Source: Pantoea sp. A4 (lineage in GTDB: Bacteria; Pseudomonadota; Gammaproteobacteria; Enterobacterales; Enterobacteriaceae). Taken from it: DNA of 45,750 nt. The DNA is taken from contig NZ_ALXE01000007.1 in assembly GCF_000295955.2 (NCBI RefSeq), positions 1-45,750 of the forward strand. Reading direction: 5' to 3'. Position 1 is the first letter of the stretch. Every line of letters starts with the position of its first letter. A program made the translations under genes and the position numbers. This document shows positions 8,527 to 17,914 of this stretch, in pieces. The notes below the pieces were generated by a model. That model had not been told where the DNA came from and made no database searches. It saw only the letters and a program-made list of their open reading frames with translations.

Positions 8527-9351
8527 ATGCAGTTCTCGAAAATGCACGGCCTCGGTAACGACTTCATGGTCGTCGATGCGGTGACGCAAAACGTCTTTTT
8601 TTCACCCGAATTGATTCGTCGCCTGTCCGATCGGCATCTGGGCGTCGGGTTTGATCAGCTGTTAATCGTAGAACCGCCTTACGATCCGGAACTCGATTTT
8701 CACTACCGTATTTTCAACGCTGATGGCAGCGAAGTGGCGCAGTGTGGTAACGGTGCCCGTTGTTTCGCTCGTTTTGTGCGTCTGAAAGGGCTGACCAACA
8801 AAAACGATATTCGCGTAAGTACCCAAACGGGCCGCATGGTGCTCAGCGTCACGAAAGATGAGCTGGTGCGGGTCAATATGGGAGAACCGAACTTTGAACC
8901 GCAGCAGGTGCCTTTCCGCGCCAACAAAGCGGAAAACCTCTATCTGCTGCGCGTTGCGGAGCAAACGGTGATGTTCGGGGCCGTGTCGATGGGCAATCCA
9001 CACTGTGTGATTCAGGTGGATAGCGTAGCGACGGCGGCGGTGGAAACCCTTGGCCCGGTGCTGGAAAGCCATGAACGCTTCCCGGAACGCGTCAACGTGG
9101 GCTTTATGGAAGTGGTGAATCCTGAACACATCCGTCTGCGCGTCTATGAACGTGGGGCCGGAGAAACCCAGGCCTGTGGCAGCGGTGCGTGTGCAGCTGT
9201 GGCTTGTGGTATCCAACAGGGACTGCTGGCGAGCAAAGTGCAGGTGGATCTCCCTGGAGGGACGTTGCACATCGCCTGGAATGGCACGGGACAGCCGCTG
9301 TATATGACCGGACCCGCCACTCACGTTTATGACGGATTTATTCATCTATGA
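8527..9351 (+). CDS. dapF: Diaminopimelate epimerase
   Basis: DapF converts LL- to meso-diaminopimelate for lysine and peptidoglycan. Starting at 8527 ([13 protein letters not shown]) gives 274 aa, the E. coli length, with GGAG 7 nt upstream; an in-frame ATG at 8503 is less likely. The catalytic pair is Cys73 (AQCGNGARC) and Cys217 (QACGSGAC), acting as acid and base in the cofactor-free mechanism. Its stop overlaps the yigA start by 4 nt. Confidence 0.97.
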   Translation: MQFSKMHGLGNDFMVVDAVTQNVFFSPELIRRLSDRHLGVGFDQLLIVEPPYDPELDFHYRIFNADGSEVAQCGNGARCFARFVRLKGLTNKNDIRVSTQTGRMVLSVTKDELVRVNMGEPNFEPQQVPFRANKAENLYLLRVAEQTVMFGAVSMGNPHCVIQVDSVATAAVETLGPVLESHERFPERVNVGFMEVVNPEHIRLRVYERGAGETQACGSGACAAVACGIQQGLLASKVQVDLPGGTLHIAWNGTGQPLYMTGPATHVYDGFIHL

Positions 9352-10052
9352 AAAATGTAGAAGAACAGGCGGAGAGCGCATTACTGCTAAACGACAGCGC
9401 CGTAAGTGATTTTTTACGGCAGAATCCTGACTTCTTCATTCGTAATGCCCGTCAGGTTGAGCAGATGATGGTGCCGCATCCGGTACGCGGCAGTGTTTCG
9501 CTGGTGGAATGGCATATGGCGCGCCAGCGTAATCATATTCAGCGCCTGGAAGAAGAGATTACCCTGCTGATGGAGCAAGCCACCGCTAACCATCAGCTGT
9601 TTGAACGGTTACTGATTTTGCAAGGCCACCTGGCATCGGCGGACTCCCTACAGGATATGCTGAACCGCTTGCAGCGCTGGGCGCGAGAGCTGGGTCTGGC
9701 GGGTGCCAACATTCGTCTATTTAATGAACAATGGGCGCTGGGCGCCCCGTCTGACTTTGTGCAGCTTGGGCTATCACGCCAGGCATTTGAACCCCTGCGC
9801 ATCCAACGCTTTGGTCAACAGCAACACTATCTTGGGCCACTGAACGGTCCGGAACTGCTGCTGTTGCTGCCGCAGGCAAAGGCGGTGGGTTCGGTCGCAA
9901 TGTCCTTGCTCGGCCAGGAAGGTGATCTGGGCGTGTTGATATTTAGCAGCCGTGATAATCATCATTACCAGCCGGGTATGGGTACGATGCTGCTGCAGCA
10001 TCTGGCGCATATGCTACCGGAACTGCTGTCACGCTGGATTACTCGTCTATGA
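9348..10052 (+). CDS. yigA: YigA, DUF484 family protein
   Basis: A 234-aa member of the DUF484 family, nearly the E. coli length. The N terminus shows [11 protein letters not shown] (about 20-30) and [18 protein letters not shown] (about 47-64), followed by a helical, probably coiled-coil segment and a GAF-like C-terminal domain. The molecular function is unknown. It overlaps dapF and xerC by 4 nt each (ATGA), so translation is coupled. Confidence 0.93.
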   Translation: MKNVEEQAESALLLNDSAVSDFLRQNPDFFIRNARQVEQMMVPHPVRGSVSLVEWHMARQRNHIQRLEEEITLLMEQATANHQLFERLLILQGHLASADSLQDMLNRLQRWARELGLAGANIRLFNEQWALGAPSDFVQLGLSRQAFEPLRIQRFGQQQHYLGPLNGPELLLLLPQAKAVGSVAMSLLGQEGDLGVLIFSSRDNHHYQPGMGTMLLQHLAHMLPELLSRWITRL

Positions 10053-10954
10053 GTGCGCCATTGCAGGAGGCAGTTGAAGGCTTTCTGCGCTACATCAAAG
10101 TAGAGCGGCAGCTCAGCCCGCTAACGCACAGCAATTATGCCCGGCAGCTAGCGGTGCTGACGCAAATGGCAGAAGAGATGCAGCTGACTGAGTGGCAGCA
10201 ACTCGATTTGGTGCATGTCCGCAGTATGGTGGCACGCAGCCGCCGCGCGGGATTACAACCTTCCAGTCTGGCCTTACGGCTGTCAGCACTCCGAAGTTTT
10301 CTTGACTGGCAGGTTAACCAGGGATTGTTAAGTGCCAATCCGGCACGCGGCGTTAGCACGCCTCGCAGTGCGCGGCATTTGCCAAAAAATATGGATGTCG
10401 ACGAAGTTAACCAACTGCTGGAGATTGACGCTACCGATCCTCTGGCTGTGCGCGATCGCACGATGCTGGAAGTGATGTATGGCGGTGGGCTACGTCTTTC
10501 AGAACTGGTTAATATCGATTGCCGCCATCTGGATCTCGATGTGGGTGAAGTCTGGGTGACGGGAAAAGGCAGTAAAGATCGCCGGGTGCCAATAGGTAAA
10601 ACCGCAGTGCACTGGGTCGAACAGTGGCTTTCCCATCGCGCATTACTGGCTGCCGAAGATGATGCGTTGTTCCTCTCCAGCCGGGGCAAACGTATTTCAC
10701 TGCGCAATGTGCAGAAGCGTTTTGCCGAGTGGGGGATCAAACAGGGCGTCAGTAGCCACGTGCATCCGCATAAGCTACGTCACTCTTTTGCTACCCATGT
10801 ACTTGAATCCAGTGGTGATTTACGCGCCGTGCAGGAACTGCTGGGTCACGCCAGTCTCTCTACCACACAAATTTATACCCATCTCGATTTCCAGCATCTG
10901 GCATCGGTCTATGACAATGCTCATCCCCGGGCTAAACGAGGCAAAAAAGAATGA
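10049..10954 (+). CDS. xerC: Site-specific tyrosine recombinase XerC
   Basis: XerC works with XerD at dif to resolve chromosome dimers at the septum with FtsK. At 301 aa it has the usual length. The SAM-like N-terminal domain spans about 1-95. Catalytic residues are all present: Arg149 (GGLRLSEL), Lys173 (GKGSKDR), His241 and Arg244 ([10 protein letters not shown]), His267 (GHAS) and Tyr276 (TQIYTH). It overlaps yigA and yigB by 4 nt each. Confidence 0.97.
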   Translation: MSAPLQEAVEGFLRYIKVERQLSPLTHSNYARQLAVLTQMAEEMQLTEWQQLDLVHVRSMVARSRRAGLQPSSLALRLSALRSFLDWQVNQGLLSANPARGVSTPRSARHLPKNMDVDEVNQLLEIDATDPLAVRDRTMLEVMYGGGLRLSELVNIDCRHLDLDVGEVWVTGKGSKDRRVPIGKTAVHWVEQWLSHRALLAAEDDALFLSSRGKRISLRNVQKRFAEWGIKQGVSSHVHPHKLRHSFATHVLESSGDLRAVQELLGHASLSTTQIYTHLDFQHLASVYDNAHPRAKRGKKE

Positions 10955-11679
10955 AGTTTTACCGCGCGTTGCGTCCCATCAAAGCCATGACTTTCGATTT
11001 TGACGACACCCTGTATGACAACCTGCCGGTGATTCGTAAAACCACCATTGAATCTCACGCCGCGTTGCAAGCGGCACATCCGGCATTACGGGATTTTACG
11101 CAGCAGCAGTATCAGCAACTGCGTGATACTTTGCTGATTAGCGAGCCCGAAATTTACCACGATGTGACTGAGTGGCGGCGTCGTGCCGTTGAGCTAGCGA
11201 TGCGGAATGTGGGGATGTCCGCCGCAGAAGCCACCGCTGGCGCTGCGGAAGTGATGCGGGTGTTTGCCCACTGGCGTAGCCAGGTCGACATGCCGCAGGA
11301 GACACATGACACGTTGACGCTGTTAGCCCAGCACATCCCGCTGGTCGCGATCACCAACGGCAATGCGCAGGCGGACAAACTCGGTATTGACCATCATTTT
11401 GAATTTGTTTTGCGTGCCGGCCCTGATGGGCGCTCTAAGCCGTGGAATGATATGTTCCATCTGGCCGCGAGCCGACTGAATATCGCTCCCGAGAATATCC
11501 TGCATGTGGGTGATGACCTCACCACTGATGTGGCGGGTGCAGTACGCTGTGGCTTACAGGCCTGTTGGATCAACCTGTGTGAAGGCAATCTGATGAAAAT
11601 CAAAGATGCCCGCCTGCTGCCACATGTGGAAATTTCTCAGCTCTCCTCGCTGACCTCGCTGCTCCCGTCTGCTCGCTGA
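10951..11679 (+). CDS. yigB: YigB, HAD phosphatase of riboflavin/FMN metabolism
   Basis: A 242-aa HAD-superfamily phosphatase. Motif I is DFDDTLYD with nucleophile Asp16 and Asp18; motif II lies in VAITNGNA (about 132-139) and motif IV in [12 protein letters not shown] (about 185-196). In E. coli YigB dephosphorylates the pyrimidine intermediate of riboflavin synthesis and FMN. It is the last gene of the cluster, overlapping xerC by 4 nt. Confidence 0.94.
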   Translation: MKFYRALRPIKAMTFDFDDTLYDNLPVIRKTTIESHAALQAAHPALRDFTQQQYQQLRDTLLISEPEIYHDVTEWRRRAVELAMRNVGMSAAEATAGAAEVMRVFAHWRSQVDMPQETHDTLTLLAQHIPLVAITNGNAQADKLGIDHHFEFVLRAGPDGRSKPWNDMFHLAASRLNIAPENILHVGDDLTTDVAGAVRCGLQACWINLCEGNLMKIKDARLLPHVEISQLSSLTSLLPSAR

Positions 11680-11698
11680 GGCGGGCTTCTGGCCTTAT

Positions 11699-11725
11699 CA
11701 CCTGTCACTTGCAGTACGACAGGTG
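11699..11725. repeat. 8-bp inverted repeat between yigB and uvrD
   Basis: CACCTGTC (11699-11706) pairs with GACAGGTG (11718-11725) around 11 nt. No T-run follows, so it is not a standard terminator. It covers the -35 to spacer part of the uvrD promoter, so it could be an operator, a weak terminator for yigB, or neither. Confidence 0.5.
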
Positions 11726-11731
11726 TATAAT
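11702..11731 (+). promoter_or_regulatory. uvrD promoter
   Basis: A perfect TATAAT (11726-11731) stands 18 bp after CTGTCA (11702-11707, four of six to consensus). The transcript would start near 11738, inside the LexA box, and carry a short leader of about 43 nt. Confidence 0.65.
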
Positions 11732-11733
11732 GG

Positions 11734-11749
11734 CTGTAAATTTATCCAG
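11734..11749 (+). promoter_or_regulatory. LexA (SOS) box of uvrD
   Basis: CTGT-N8-CCAG (11734-11749) with an AT-rich core. The E. coli uvrD box has the same CCAG right half instead of ACAG. It lies 3 bp after the -10, overlapping the start, where LexA would block transcription. The imperfect half fits a moderately repressed gene that needs basal expression. Confidence 0.78.
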
Positions 11750-11780
11750 TTATTAATGCTCTCTTGTGTGAACGGTGCTT

Positions 11781-13943
11781 ATGGACGTTTCTGATCTGCT
11801 TAACGGCTTAAATGATAAACAGCGTGATGCGGTTGCCGCGCCCCGCAGCAACCTGTTGGTGCTGGCGGGTGCAGGCAGTGGTAAAACCCGCGTGCTGGTA
11901 CATCGTATCGCCTGGCTGTTGTCGGTAGAGAACTGCTCGCCTTATTCAATTATGGCGGTGACGTTTACCAACAAAGCGGCAGCAGAAATGCGCCATCGTA
12001 TCGATCAACTGATTGGCAGCGGCGGTGGCGGGATGTGGATTGGCACCTTCCACGGCCTTGCTCACCGTCTTCTCCGTGCACACCATCTTGATGCTGGCCT
12101 GCCGCAGGACTTCCAGATCCTCGACAGCGACGATCAGTTACGCCTGTTAAAACGGCTGATCAAAGCCATGAACCTCGATGAGAAGCAGTGGCCCGCGCGT
12201 CAGGGCATGTGGTACATCAACGGCAAAAAAGATGAAGGGCTGCGACCTAAACACATTGAGAGTTACGGCAATCCCGTTGAGCAGACCTGGCTGAAGATTT
12301 ATCAGGCCTATCAGGAAGCGTGCGATCGCGCGGGGCTGGTCGATTTTGCGGAGTTGCTGCTGCGTGCTCACGAGCTGTGGCTGAACAAACCGCATATTCT
12401 CAATCACTATCGCGAACGCTTTACCAACATTCTGGTGGATGAGTTCCAGGACACCAACAACATTCAGTATGCCTGGATCCGCATGTTAGCGGGCGATAGC
12501 GGGAAAGTGATTATCGTTGGCGATGACGACCAGTCCATTTATGGCTGGCGCGGTGCCCAGGTTGAGAACATCCAGCGCTTCCTGAAAGATTTCCCCGGCG
12601 CAGAGACCATTCGCCTGGAGCAGAACTACCGTTCAACGAAGAATATCCTTCAGGCGGCTAACGTCCTCATTGCTAACAACAACGGTCGTCTCGGGAAAGA
12701 GCTCTGGACTGAAGATAGCGCAGGCGAACCCATTTCAATCTACTGCGCCTTTAATGAGCTGGATGAAGCCCGCTTCGTGGTCAATCGCATTAAAGTCTGG
12801 CTGGAAAATGGGAATGCGCTCCAGGATTGCGCCATTCTTTATCGCAGCAACGCCCAGTCGCGCGTGCTGGAAGAGGCGTTGATTCAAAGCAATATGCCGT
12901 ACCGTATTTATGGCGGTATGCGCTTCTTCGAACGCCAGGAAATCAAAGATGCCCTGGCCTATCTGCGCCTGATGGCGAACCGTAACGATGATGCGGCTTA
13001 TGAGCGCGTGGTCAATACGCCAACGCGCGGTGTTGGCGATCGTACGCTGGATGTAGTACGCCAGACCGCGCGGGAAAAACAGCTGACGCTGTGGCAAGCC
13101 ACGCGCGAGCTGCTGCGGGACCGTGTCCTGGCGGGTCGGGCGGCTTCGGCATTACAGCGTTTCTGCGAGCTGGTGGATTCACTGGCCACAGAGACAGCGG
13201 AACTGCCGCTGCACGTGCAGACTGACCGCGTGATTAAAGATTCCGGCCTGTGGCTGATGTACGAACAAGAAAAAGGCGAGAAAGGTCAGGCACGTATCGA
13301 AAACCTTGAGGAACTGGTGACGGCAACCCGCCAGTTCAGCTATCAGGATGAAGATGAAGACCTGATGCCACTCCAGGCATTTCTTTCCCATGCGGCGCTG
13401 GAAGCCGGTGAAGGTCAGGCCGACAAATGGCAGGATGCGGTGCAGTTGATGACACTGCACTCGGCGAAAGGGCTGGAATTCAGCCAGGTCTTTATTGTCG
13501 GCATGGAAGAGGGAATGTTCCCCAGCCAGATGTCGCTGGATGAGGGCGGGCGTCTGGAAGAAGAGCGTCGCCTCGCCTATGTGGGTGTCACCCGTGCGAT
13601 GCAAAAGCTGACGCTGACGTATGCCGAAACGCGCCGTCTTTATGGTAAGGAAGTGTATCACCGACCTTCCCGTTTTATCGCTGAGTTACCCGAAGAGTGT
13701 GTGGAAGAAGTGCGGTTACGTGCCAGCGTGAGCCGTCCGGTTAGCCCACAGCGCATGGGCGCTCCAGTGACGCAAAACGACAGCGGTTTTGCGCTTGGGC
13801 AGCGTGTTCGCCATGCGAAATTTGGTGAAGGCACCATTATCAACCTTGAAGGCAGCGGCGAGCACAGCCGGTTGCAGGTGGCATTTCAGGGGCAGGGCAT
13901 CAAGTGGTTGGTAGCGGCGTATGCGCGTCTGGAAGCTGTGTAA
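11781..13943 (+). CDS. uvrD: DNA helicase II
   Basis: UvrD is the SF1A 3'-5' helicase of nucleotide-excision and mismatch repair. The ATG at 11781 (MDVSDLLNGLNDKQR) gives 720 aa, exactly the E. coli length; a GTG 6 nt upstream is the only alternative. Walker A is GAGSGKT (30-36), Walker B DEFQDT (220-225), followed by GDDDQSIYGWRGA, LTLHSAKGLEF-type motif V and VGVTRA (motif VI). The C-terminal Tudor-like segment (GQRVRHAKFGEGTI) that contacts RNA polymerase is present. It is monocistronic under LexA. Confidence 0.98.
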   Translation: MDVSDLLNGLNDKQRDAVAAPRSNLLVLAGAGSGKTRVLVHRIAWLLSVENCSPYSIMAVTFTNKAAAEMRHRIDQLIGSGGGGMWIGTFHGLAHRLLRAHHLDAGLPQDFQILDSDDQLRLLKRLIKAMNLDEKQWPARQGMWYINGKKDEGLRPKHIESYGNPVEQTWLKIYQAYQEACDRAGLVDFAELLLRAHELWLNKPHILNHYRERFTNILVDEFQDTNNIQYAWIRMLAGDSGKVIIVGDDDQSIYGWRGAQVENIQRFLKDFPGAETIRLEQNYRSTKNILQAANVLIANNNGRLGKELWTEDSAGEPISIYCAFNELDEARFVVNRIKVWLENGNALQDCAILYRSNAQSRVLEEALIQSNMPYRIYGGMRFFERQEIKDALAYLRLMANRNDDAAYERVVNTPTRGVGDRTLDVVRQTAREKQLTLWQATRELLRDRVLAGRAASALQRFCELVDSLATETAELPLHVQTDRVIKDSGLWLMYEQEKGEKGQARIENLEELVTATRQFSYQDEDEDLMPLQAFLSHAALEAGEGQADKWQDAVQLMTLHSAKGLEFSQVFIVGMEEGMFPSQMSLDEGGRLEEERRLAYVGVTRAMQKLTLTYAETRRLYGKEVYHRPSRFIAELPEECVEEVRLRASVSRPVSPQRMGAPVTQNDSGFALGQRVRHAKFGEGTIINLEGSGEHSRLQVAFQGQGIKWLVAAYARLEAV

Positions 13944-13959
13944 GCAATAAGCGCCTGAC

Positions 13960-13988
13960 TTGACGACTTTTTCGTCTCAGCGTAACAT
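13960..13988 (+). promoter_or_regulatory. corA promoter
   Basis: TTGACG (13960-13965), a 17-bp spacer and TAACAT (13983-13988) make a strong sigma-70 match just after uvrD. The start near 13995 gives corA an untranslated leader of about 255 nt. Confidence 0.75.
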
Positions 13989-14014
13989 GCGCCCACTATT
14001 ATCATGAGAGGACA

Positions 14015-14089
14015 ATGCCTTGGACACGCCCAGTCGATGCTGGCTCAACCCCCTGTTTATCAGGAATAACTTCTAAGGCTACCTCCTGA
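14015..14089 (+). CDS. corA leader ORF (CorL-like small peptide)
   Basis: A 24-codon ORF starting MPWTRPVDAG, with GAGAGG just before the ATG, lies early in the long corA leader. Salmonella corA is preceded by a short ORF, corL, whose translation controls Rho-dependent termination in the leader according to Mg2+. Position and Pro codons near the start suggest the same device. Its last codons form the left arm of an 11-bp hairpin (14073-14103), so ribosomes finishing this ORF would disrupt that stem. I do not recall the Salmonella sequence well enough to claim homology. Confidence 0.6.
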   Translation: MPWTRPVDAGSTPCLSGITSKATS

Positions 14090-14103
14090 GCTGGTAGCCT
14101 TAG
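14073..14103 (+). promoter_or_regulatory. corA leader hairpin overlapping the leader ORF stop
   Basis: A perfect 11-bp stem (14073-14083 with 14093-14103) with a 9-nt loop that holds the leader ORF stop codon TGA (14087-14089). No U-tract follows, so it is not an intrinsic terminator. A second near-perfect hairpin (14191-14198 with 14200-14207) lies 45 nt before corA. Together they suggest a structured regulatory leader. Confidence 0.65.
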
Positions 14104-14251
14104 CGGTTATCAGCGACCCTTCTGCACTATCTCGTCGCGTGAGTCAGCACTGATCATGCCCTGTACGTCGTGTTCAGGTATCTGCTGTGCCTGCTAACCG
14201 TTAGCAGTGCATCAGCCTCGTCCCCCTTAGTCTGTCATGGGGTGTATTGCT

Positions 14252-15205
14252 ATGCTGAGCGCTTTTAAACTGGATCAAAGTCGCCTTACCCGCCTTGAGC
14301 TGGAAGACGAAAATGACAAACTCACTAACTCCATTTGGGTCGATCTGATCGAACCTGAAGAGGCCGAACGTCAGCGCGTACATAACGAGCTGGGTCAGAG
14401 CCTTGCGACGCGCCCAGAGCTGGAAGATATCGAAGCATCGGCACGTTTCTTTGAAGATGAAGATGGTTTGCACATCCACTCATTCTTCTTCTATGAAGAT
14501 GCTGAAGACCACGCGGGCAACGCCACTGTCGCGTTCACCGTGCGTGAAGGGCGGCTCTATACCTTGCGTGAGCGTGAACTGCCGGCATTCCGCCTCTACC
14601 GTATGCGCGCCCGCAATCAGACGCTGATGGATGGAAATCCGTTTGAACTGCTGCTGGACCTGTTTGAAACCAAAATCGAACAGCTGGCGGATGAGATTGA
14701 AAACATCTACAGCGCACTGGAAAAACTCAGCCGCGTCATCATGGAAGGCCAGCAGGGCGAAGACTATGACGAAGCCCTGTCGCGTCTTGCGGAGATGGAA
14801 GATATCGGCTGGAAAGTACGTCTGTGTCTGATGGATACCCAGCGTGCATTGAACTTCCTGGTGCGTAAAGCGCGCCTGCCGGGGAACCAGCTGGAACAGG
14901 CCCGCGAAGTCCTGCGCGATATCGAATCCCTGCTGCCGCACAATGAATCGTTGTTCCAGAAGGTGAACTTCCTGATGCAGGCGGCGATGGGCTTTATCAA
15001 CATCGAACAGAACCGCATCATCAAAATCTTCTCGGTGGTGTCGGTGGTGTTCCTGCCACCTACGCTGGTGGCGTCCAGCTATGGGATGAACTTCGAGTTG
15101 ATGCCTGAGCTGAAGTGGAGCTTTGGTTATCCCTGGGCCATCGGCTTGATGATCCTGGCGGGCCTGGCCCCTTACCTGTACTTCAAACGACGTAACTGGC
15201 TGTAA
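14252..15205 (+). CDS. corA: CorA magnesium/cobalt/nickel channel
   Basis: CorA is the main constitutive Mg2+ uptake channel, a pentamer in the inner membrane. The ATG at 14252 ([19 protein letters not shown]) gives 317 aa against 316 in E. coli; upstream ATG 14237 would add five residues. A large cytoplasmic domain with long helices precedes two C-terminal transmembrane helices, with the GMN pore signature at 278-280 (SSYGMNF) and the basic tail KRRNWL. The leader carries the CorL-like ORF and hairpins. In E. coli yigE lies between uvrD and corA; it is absent here. Confidence 0.97.
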   Translation: MLSAFKLDQSRLTRLELEDENDKLTNSIWVDLIEPEEAERQRVHNELGQSLATRPELEDIEASARFFEDEDGLHIHSFFFYEDAEDHAGNATVAFTVREGRLYTLRERELPAFRLYRMRARNQTLMDGNPFELLLDLFETKIEQLADEIENIYSALEKLSRVIMEGQQGEDYDEALSRLAEMEDIGWKVRLCLMDTQRALNFLVRKARLPGNQLEQAREVLRDIESLLPHNESLFQKVNFLMQAAMGFINIEQNRIIKIFSVVSVVFLPPTLVASSYGMNFELMPELKWSFGYPWAIGLMILAGLAPYLYFKRRNWL

Positions 15206-15212
15206 TCAATCG

Positions 15213-15234
15213 CAGGGGCCGCCTCTGGCCCCTG
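15213..15234 (+). terminator. GC-rich hairpin after corA
   Basis: CAGGGGCC (15213-15220) pairs with GGCCCCTG (15227-15234) around a 6-nt loop, 8 nt after the corA stop. No T-run follows, so it may end or protect the transcript only weakly. Confidence 0.5.
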
Positions 15235-15301
15235 GAACTGGCACCTTCCACTGAAACTGCGTACTCTGTTACCTCCCTGTTTTAATAAAATTTGCTGAAT
15301 C

Positions 15302-16363
15302 ATGGATCATCTCTCTTTGCGGGCTCAGTGGGCTATTCTGCTGATCGCCTCGCTGCTGTTGGGAATGCTGTTGCTGGTTTTTCAGGTACCTGCCGCTCTG
15401 TTACTGGGTCCGATGATTGTCGGTGTAGTGATGGGGTTGACCGGTGCGAAGGTGCGTATCGATAAGCGTTTCTTCGTGCTGGCTCAGGCCGTTCTTGGCT
15501 GTATGATCGCGCAAAGCCTCTCTCCTTCTATCCTCACTCCTTTACTCAACGACTGGCCGGTTGTGGTTGCGGTGCTGATTTTGACGCTCGCTGCCAGTGC
15601 GCTGTCCGGCTTTATGCTGGTGCGCTTTAGCCATTTGCCAGGCGCTACCGGTGCCTGGGGATCTTCTCCTGGTGGTGCCTCGGCGATGGTCGCGATGGCG
15701 GGGGATTTTGGTGCCGATGTGCGGCTGGTTGCTTTTATGCAGTATCTGCGTGTGCTGTTTGTCGCGACGGCTGCCGCAATGGTGGCGCGAATCGGTTTAG
15801 GGAACAACGCGCAAAATGCTACGCTGGAGTGGTTTCCCGCATTACACAGCGGACTGTTGCTGACCTTTATCGTGATGGTGGCTGGCGTATGGCTGGCTCC
15901 ACGCCTGCGCGTTCCTTCGGGCGCACTGTTGTTACCGGCATTTATCGGGGCCGCCCTTCATAGCAGCGGTGTGGCGACCTTACAGGTCCCGGAGTGGTTG
16001 CTGGCGGTGGCTTATTCGCTGATTGGCTGGAGTGTTGGACTGCGCTTTACCCGGCCGGTCTTCTTGCTGGCGCTGCGTACGTTGCCGCAAATGGTGGTCT
16101 CGATTATTGGCTTGATGCTGCTGTGCGGTGGGTTAGCTTGGGTGCTGACGAAGGTGCTGCATGTTGACATTATGACCGCCTATCTCGCCACCAGCCCCGG
16201 TGGATTAGATACGGTAGCGATTATTGCCGCAGGGAGTCGGGTGGATATTGCCTTTGTTATGGCTATGCAGACGCTCCGCCTGTTCACCATTCTGCTGACT
16301 GGCCCGGCGTTAGCGCGTTACCTTTCGCGTTTTGCCCGGCCAGAAACCAGCCAATCGGGTTAA
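15302..16363 (+). CDS. abrB: AbrB-family membrane protein
   Basis: A 353-aa, very hydrophobic protein of the AbrB/PF05145 family (not the Bacillus DNA-binding AbrB). Two internally related halves carry the signatures [21 protein letters not shown] (about 119-139) and [17 protein letters not shown] (about 297-313). About nine to ten transmembrane helices are predicted by eye. E. coli AbrB was named as a regulator of aidB; transport is suggested by the topology but not proven. No clear Shine-Dalgarno precedes the ATG. In E. coli abrB is elsewhere, so this placement is unusual. It converges with yigI, overlapping it by 4 bp. Confidence 0.88.
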   Translation: MDHLSLRAQWAILLIASLLLGMLLLVFQVPAALLLGPMIVGVVMGLTGAKVRIDKRFFVLAQAVLGCMIAQSLSPSILTPLLNDWPVVVAVLILTLAASALSGFMLVRFSHLPGATGAWGSSPGGASAMVAMAGDFGADVRLVAFMQYLRVLFVATAAAMVARIGLGNNAQNATLEWFPALHSGLLLTFIVMVAGVWLAPRLRVPSGALLLPAFIGAALHSSGVATLQVPEWLLAVAYSLIGWSVGLRFTRPVFLLALRTLPQMVVSIIGLMLLCGGLAWVLTKVLHVDIMTAYLATSPGGLDTVAIIAAGSRVDIAFVMAMQTLRLFTILLTGPALARYLSRFARPETSQSG

Positions 16364-16827
16364 CCAATCAGATAAGTGGCGGTCGCCGTGGCAATATAGT
16401 CGCCTTGTTGGTTATGCAATTCGACGCGAGCCACCGCCACTTTATTCCCGGCGCGCAGCAGGGTACTGCTGGCAATGAACTTCTCGCCGCGCCCAGGGCG
16501 CAGATAATCCACACGCATATCAATGGTGCCCATACGGGACAGGCGCTGGCGTAGCTCCTCTTCCGTAATGGTCGGCTGGCGCGTCAATGCGTGGCTGACG
16601 CAGACGACGCCAGCCGCCACATCCAGAACTGCCGCAATCACCCCGCCGTGCAAAATATGCTGCGCAGCATTTCCTACCAGCATGTCTTTGTTGTTAAAGC
16701 TCAGTTCGGCGAAATCTGCTTCGTGCTTTTCCAGCACCAGCCCCAACGCTTGATTAAACGGCATATGGTAAACAAACATCTCGCCGATATAGCGTCGCGC
16801 CTCTTCCTGTGTCATCGGTGTTGCCAT
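16360..16827 (-). CDS. yigI: YigI, hotdog-fold thioesterase family protein
   Basis: A 155-aa hotdog-fold protein of the PaaI-like family, the E. coli YigI length when started at 16827 ([18 protein letters not shown]), where AGGA stands 9 nt upstream. Motif [14 protein letters not shown] (about 59-72) is the typical thioesterase helix region, and [18 protein letters not shown] (about 98-115) is the conserved strand pair. E. coli YigI is reported as a medium/long-chain acyl-CoA thioesterase. It converges with abrB and diverges from pldA. Confidence 0.92.
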   Translation of the reverse strand: MATPMTQEEARRYIGEMFVYHMPFNQALGLVLEKHEADFAELSFNNKDMLVGNAAQHILHGGVIAAVLDVAAGVVCVSHALTRQPTITEEELRQRLSRMGTIDMRVDYLRPGRGEKFIASSTLLRAGNKVAVARVELHNQQGDYIATATATYLIG

Positions 16828-17011
16828 TATTTCTGATCCTGAAAGCTTTCGCCGCACATGGCGGTATGTAAATGTGCTGTCTATTTTAAAAGGGCCGCGA
16901 GGCGCTTTCCACTTTCGGAACAGCGCCCTGCTCGGGAATGTGGTTTATCGCTAAAATTGCCTTTTACATTTGTTGCGCTTTTTTAATCAGCAGGGCTCTA
17001 TGGAGAACACT

Positions 17012-17890
17012 ATGCGAATGCATCGCAGTTTGCTGGCAACGTTTTTATTGCTTCCTACTCTGGCACGGGCAGAAGTCGCCACAACACAAGACGTACACGA
17101 CCAACCTGAAGTACCTGGCAGTATCATCGCTAACTTGCTGGAAAAGCACGATAATCCGTTTGTACTGTATCCGTATGAGAGCAACTATGTGCTCTATACC
17201 TACACCAGTGACATGAACAAAGAAGCGATTTCTTCCTACAACTGGGCTGATAAAGCAAAGAAAGATGAGGTAAAATTCCAGCTCAGTCTGGCGTTTCCAC
17301 TCTGGCGCGGTATTCTGGGCGACAACTCCGTACTGGCTGCATCGTATACGCAGCAATCCTGGTGGCAGTTGTCGAACCACAAAGAGTCTTCACCGTTCCG
17401 CGAAACCAACTATGAACCGCAGCTCTTCCTCGGTTGGGCAACGGATTATTCGCTGGGAGGCTGGACATTACGCGATGTTGAAGTGGGTTTTAACCATCAG
17501 TCCAACGGGCGCAGCGATCCCACCTCTCGCAGCTGGAACCGCGTTTATGCCCGCCTGATGGCGGAGAACGGCAATTTTCTCGCAGAGATCAAGCCGTGGT
17601 ATCGCATCCCTGAGAGTGCCAGCAATGACGACAACCCGGATATCACCAAATATATGGGATATTACCGGCTGAAATTTGGTTACCGCGTAGGTGAGAGCAT
17701 CTTCAGCCTGCAGGGCAATTACAACTGGAACAGTGGATTTGGTGGCGCACAGCTTGGCTGGAGCTACCCGATTTCGCAGCATGTCCGTTTCTATACGCAG
17801 TTGTTTAGCGGTTATGGTGAGTCATTAATTGACTACAACCACCGCCAGACGCGCATTGGTGTAGGTGTCATGCTCAACGATCTGTTCTGA
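17012..17890 (+). CDS. pldA: Outer-membrane phospholipase A
   Basis: PldA is a 12-stranded outer-membrane beta-barrel that, as a Ca2+-dependent dimer, removes misplaced phospholipids from the outer leaflet. The ATG at 17012 has GGAG 6 nt upstream; other in-frame ATGs lie at 17000 and 17018. It yields 292 aa with a signal peptide ending LARA (about residue 20). Catalytic His162 and Ser164 (NHQSNGRSDP) and Asn176 (RSWNR) match the E. coli precursor numbering. The protein ends in a C-terminal Phe, the outer-membrane insertion signal. recQ follows after 24 nt. Confidence 0.96.
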   Translation: MRMHRSLLATFLLLPTLARAEVATTQDVHDQPEVPGSIIANLLEKHDNPFVLYPYESNYVLYTYTSDMNKEAISSYNWADKAKKDEVKFQLSLAFPLWRGILGDNSVLAASYTQQSWWQLSNHKESSPFRETNYEPQLFLGWATDYSLGGWTLRDVEVGFNHQSNGRSDPTSRSWNRVYARLMAENGNFLAEIKPWYRIPESASNDDNPDITKYMGYYRLKFGYRVGESIFSLQGNYNWNSGFGGAQLGWSYPISQHVRFYTQLFSGYGESLIDYNHRQTRIGVGVMLNDLF

Positions 17891-17914
17891 TGCACAGATA
17901 AACACAGGATTACA

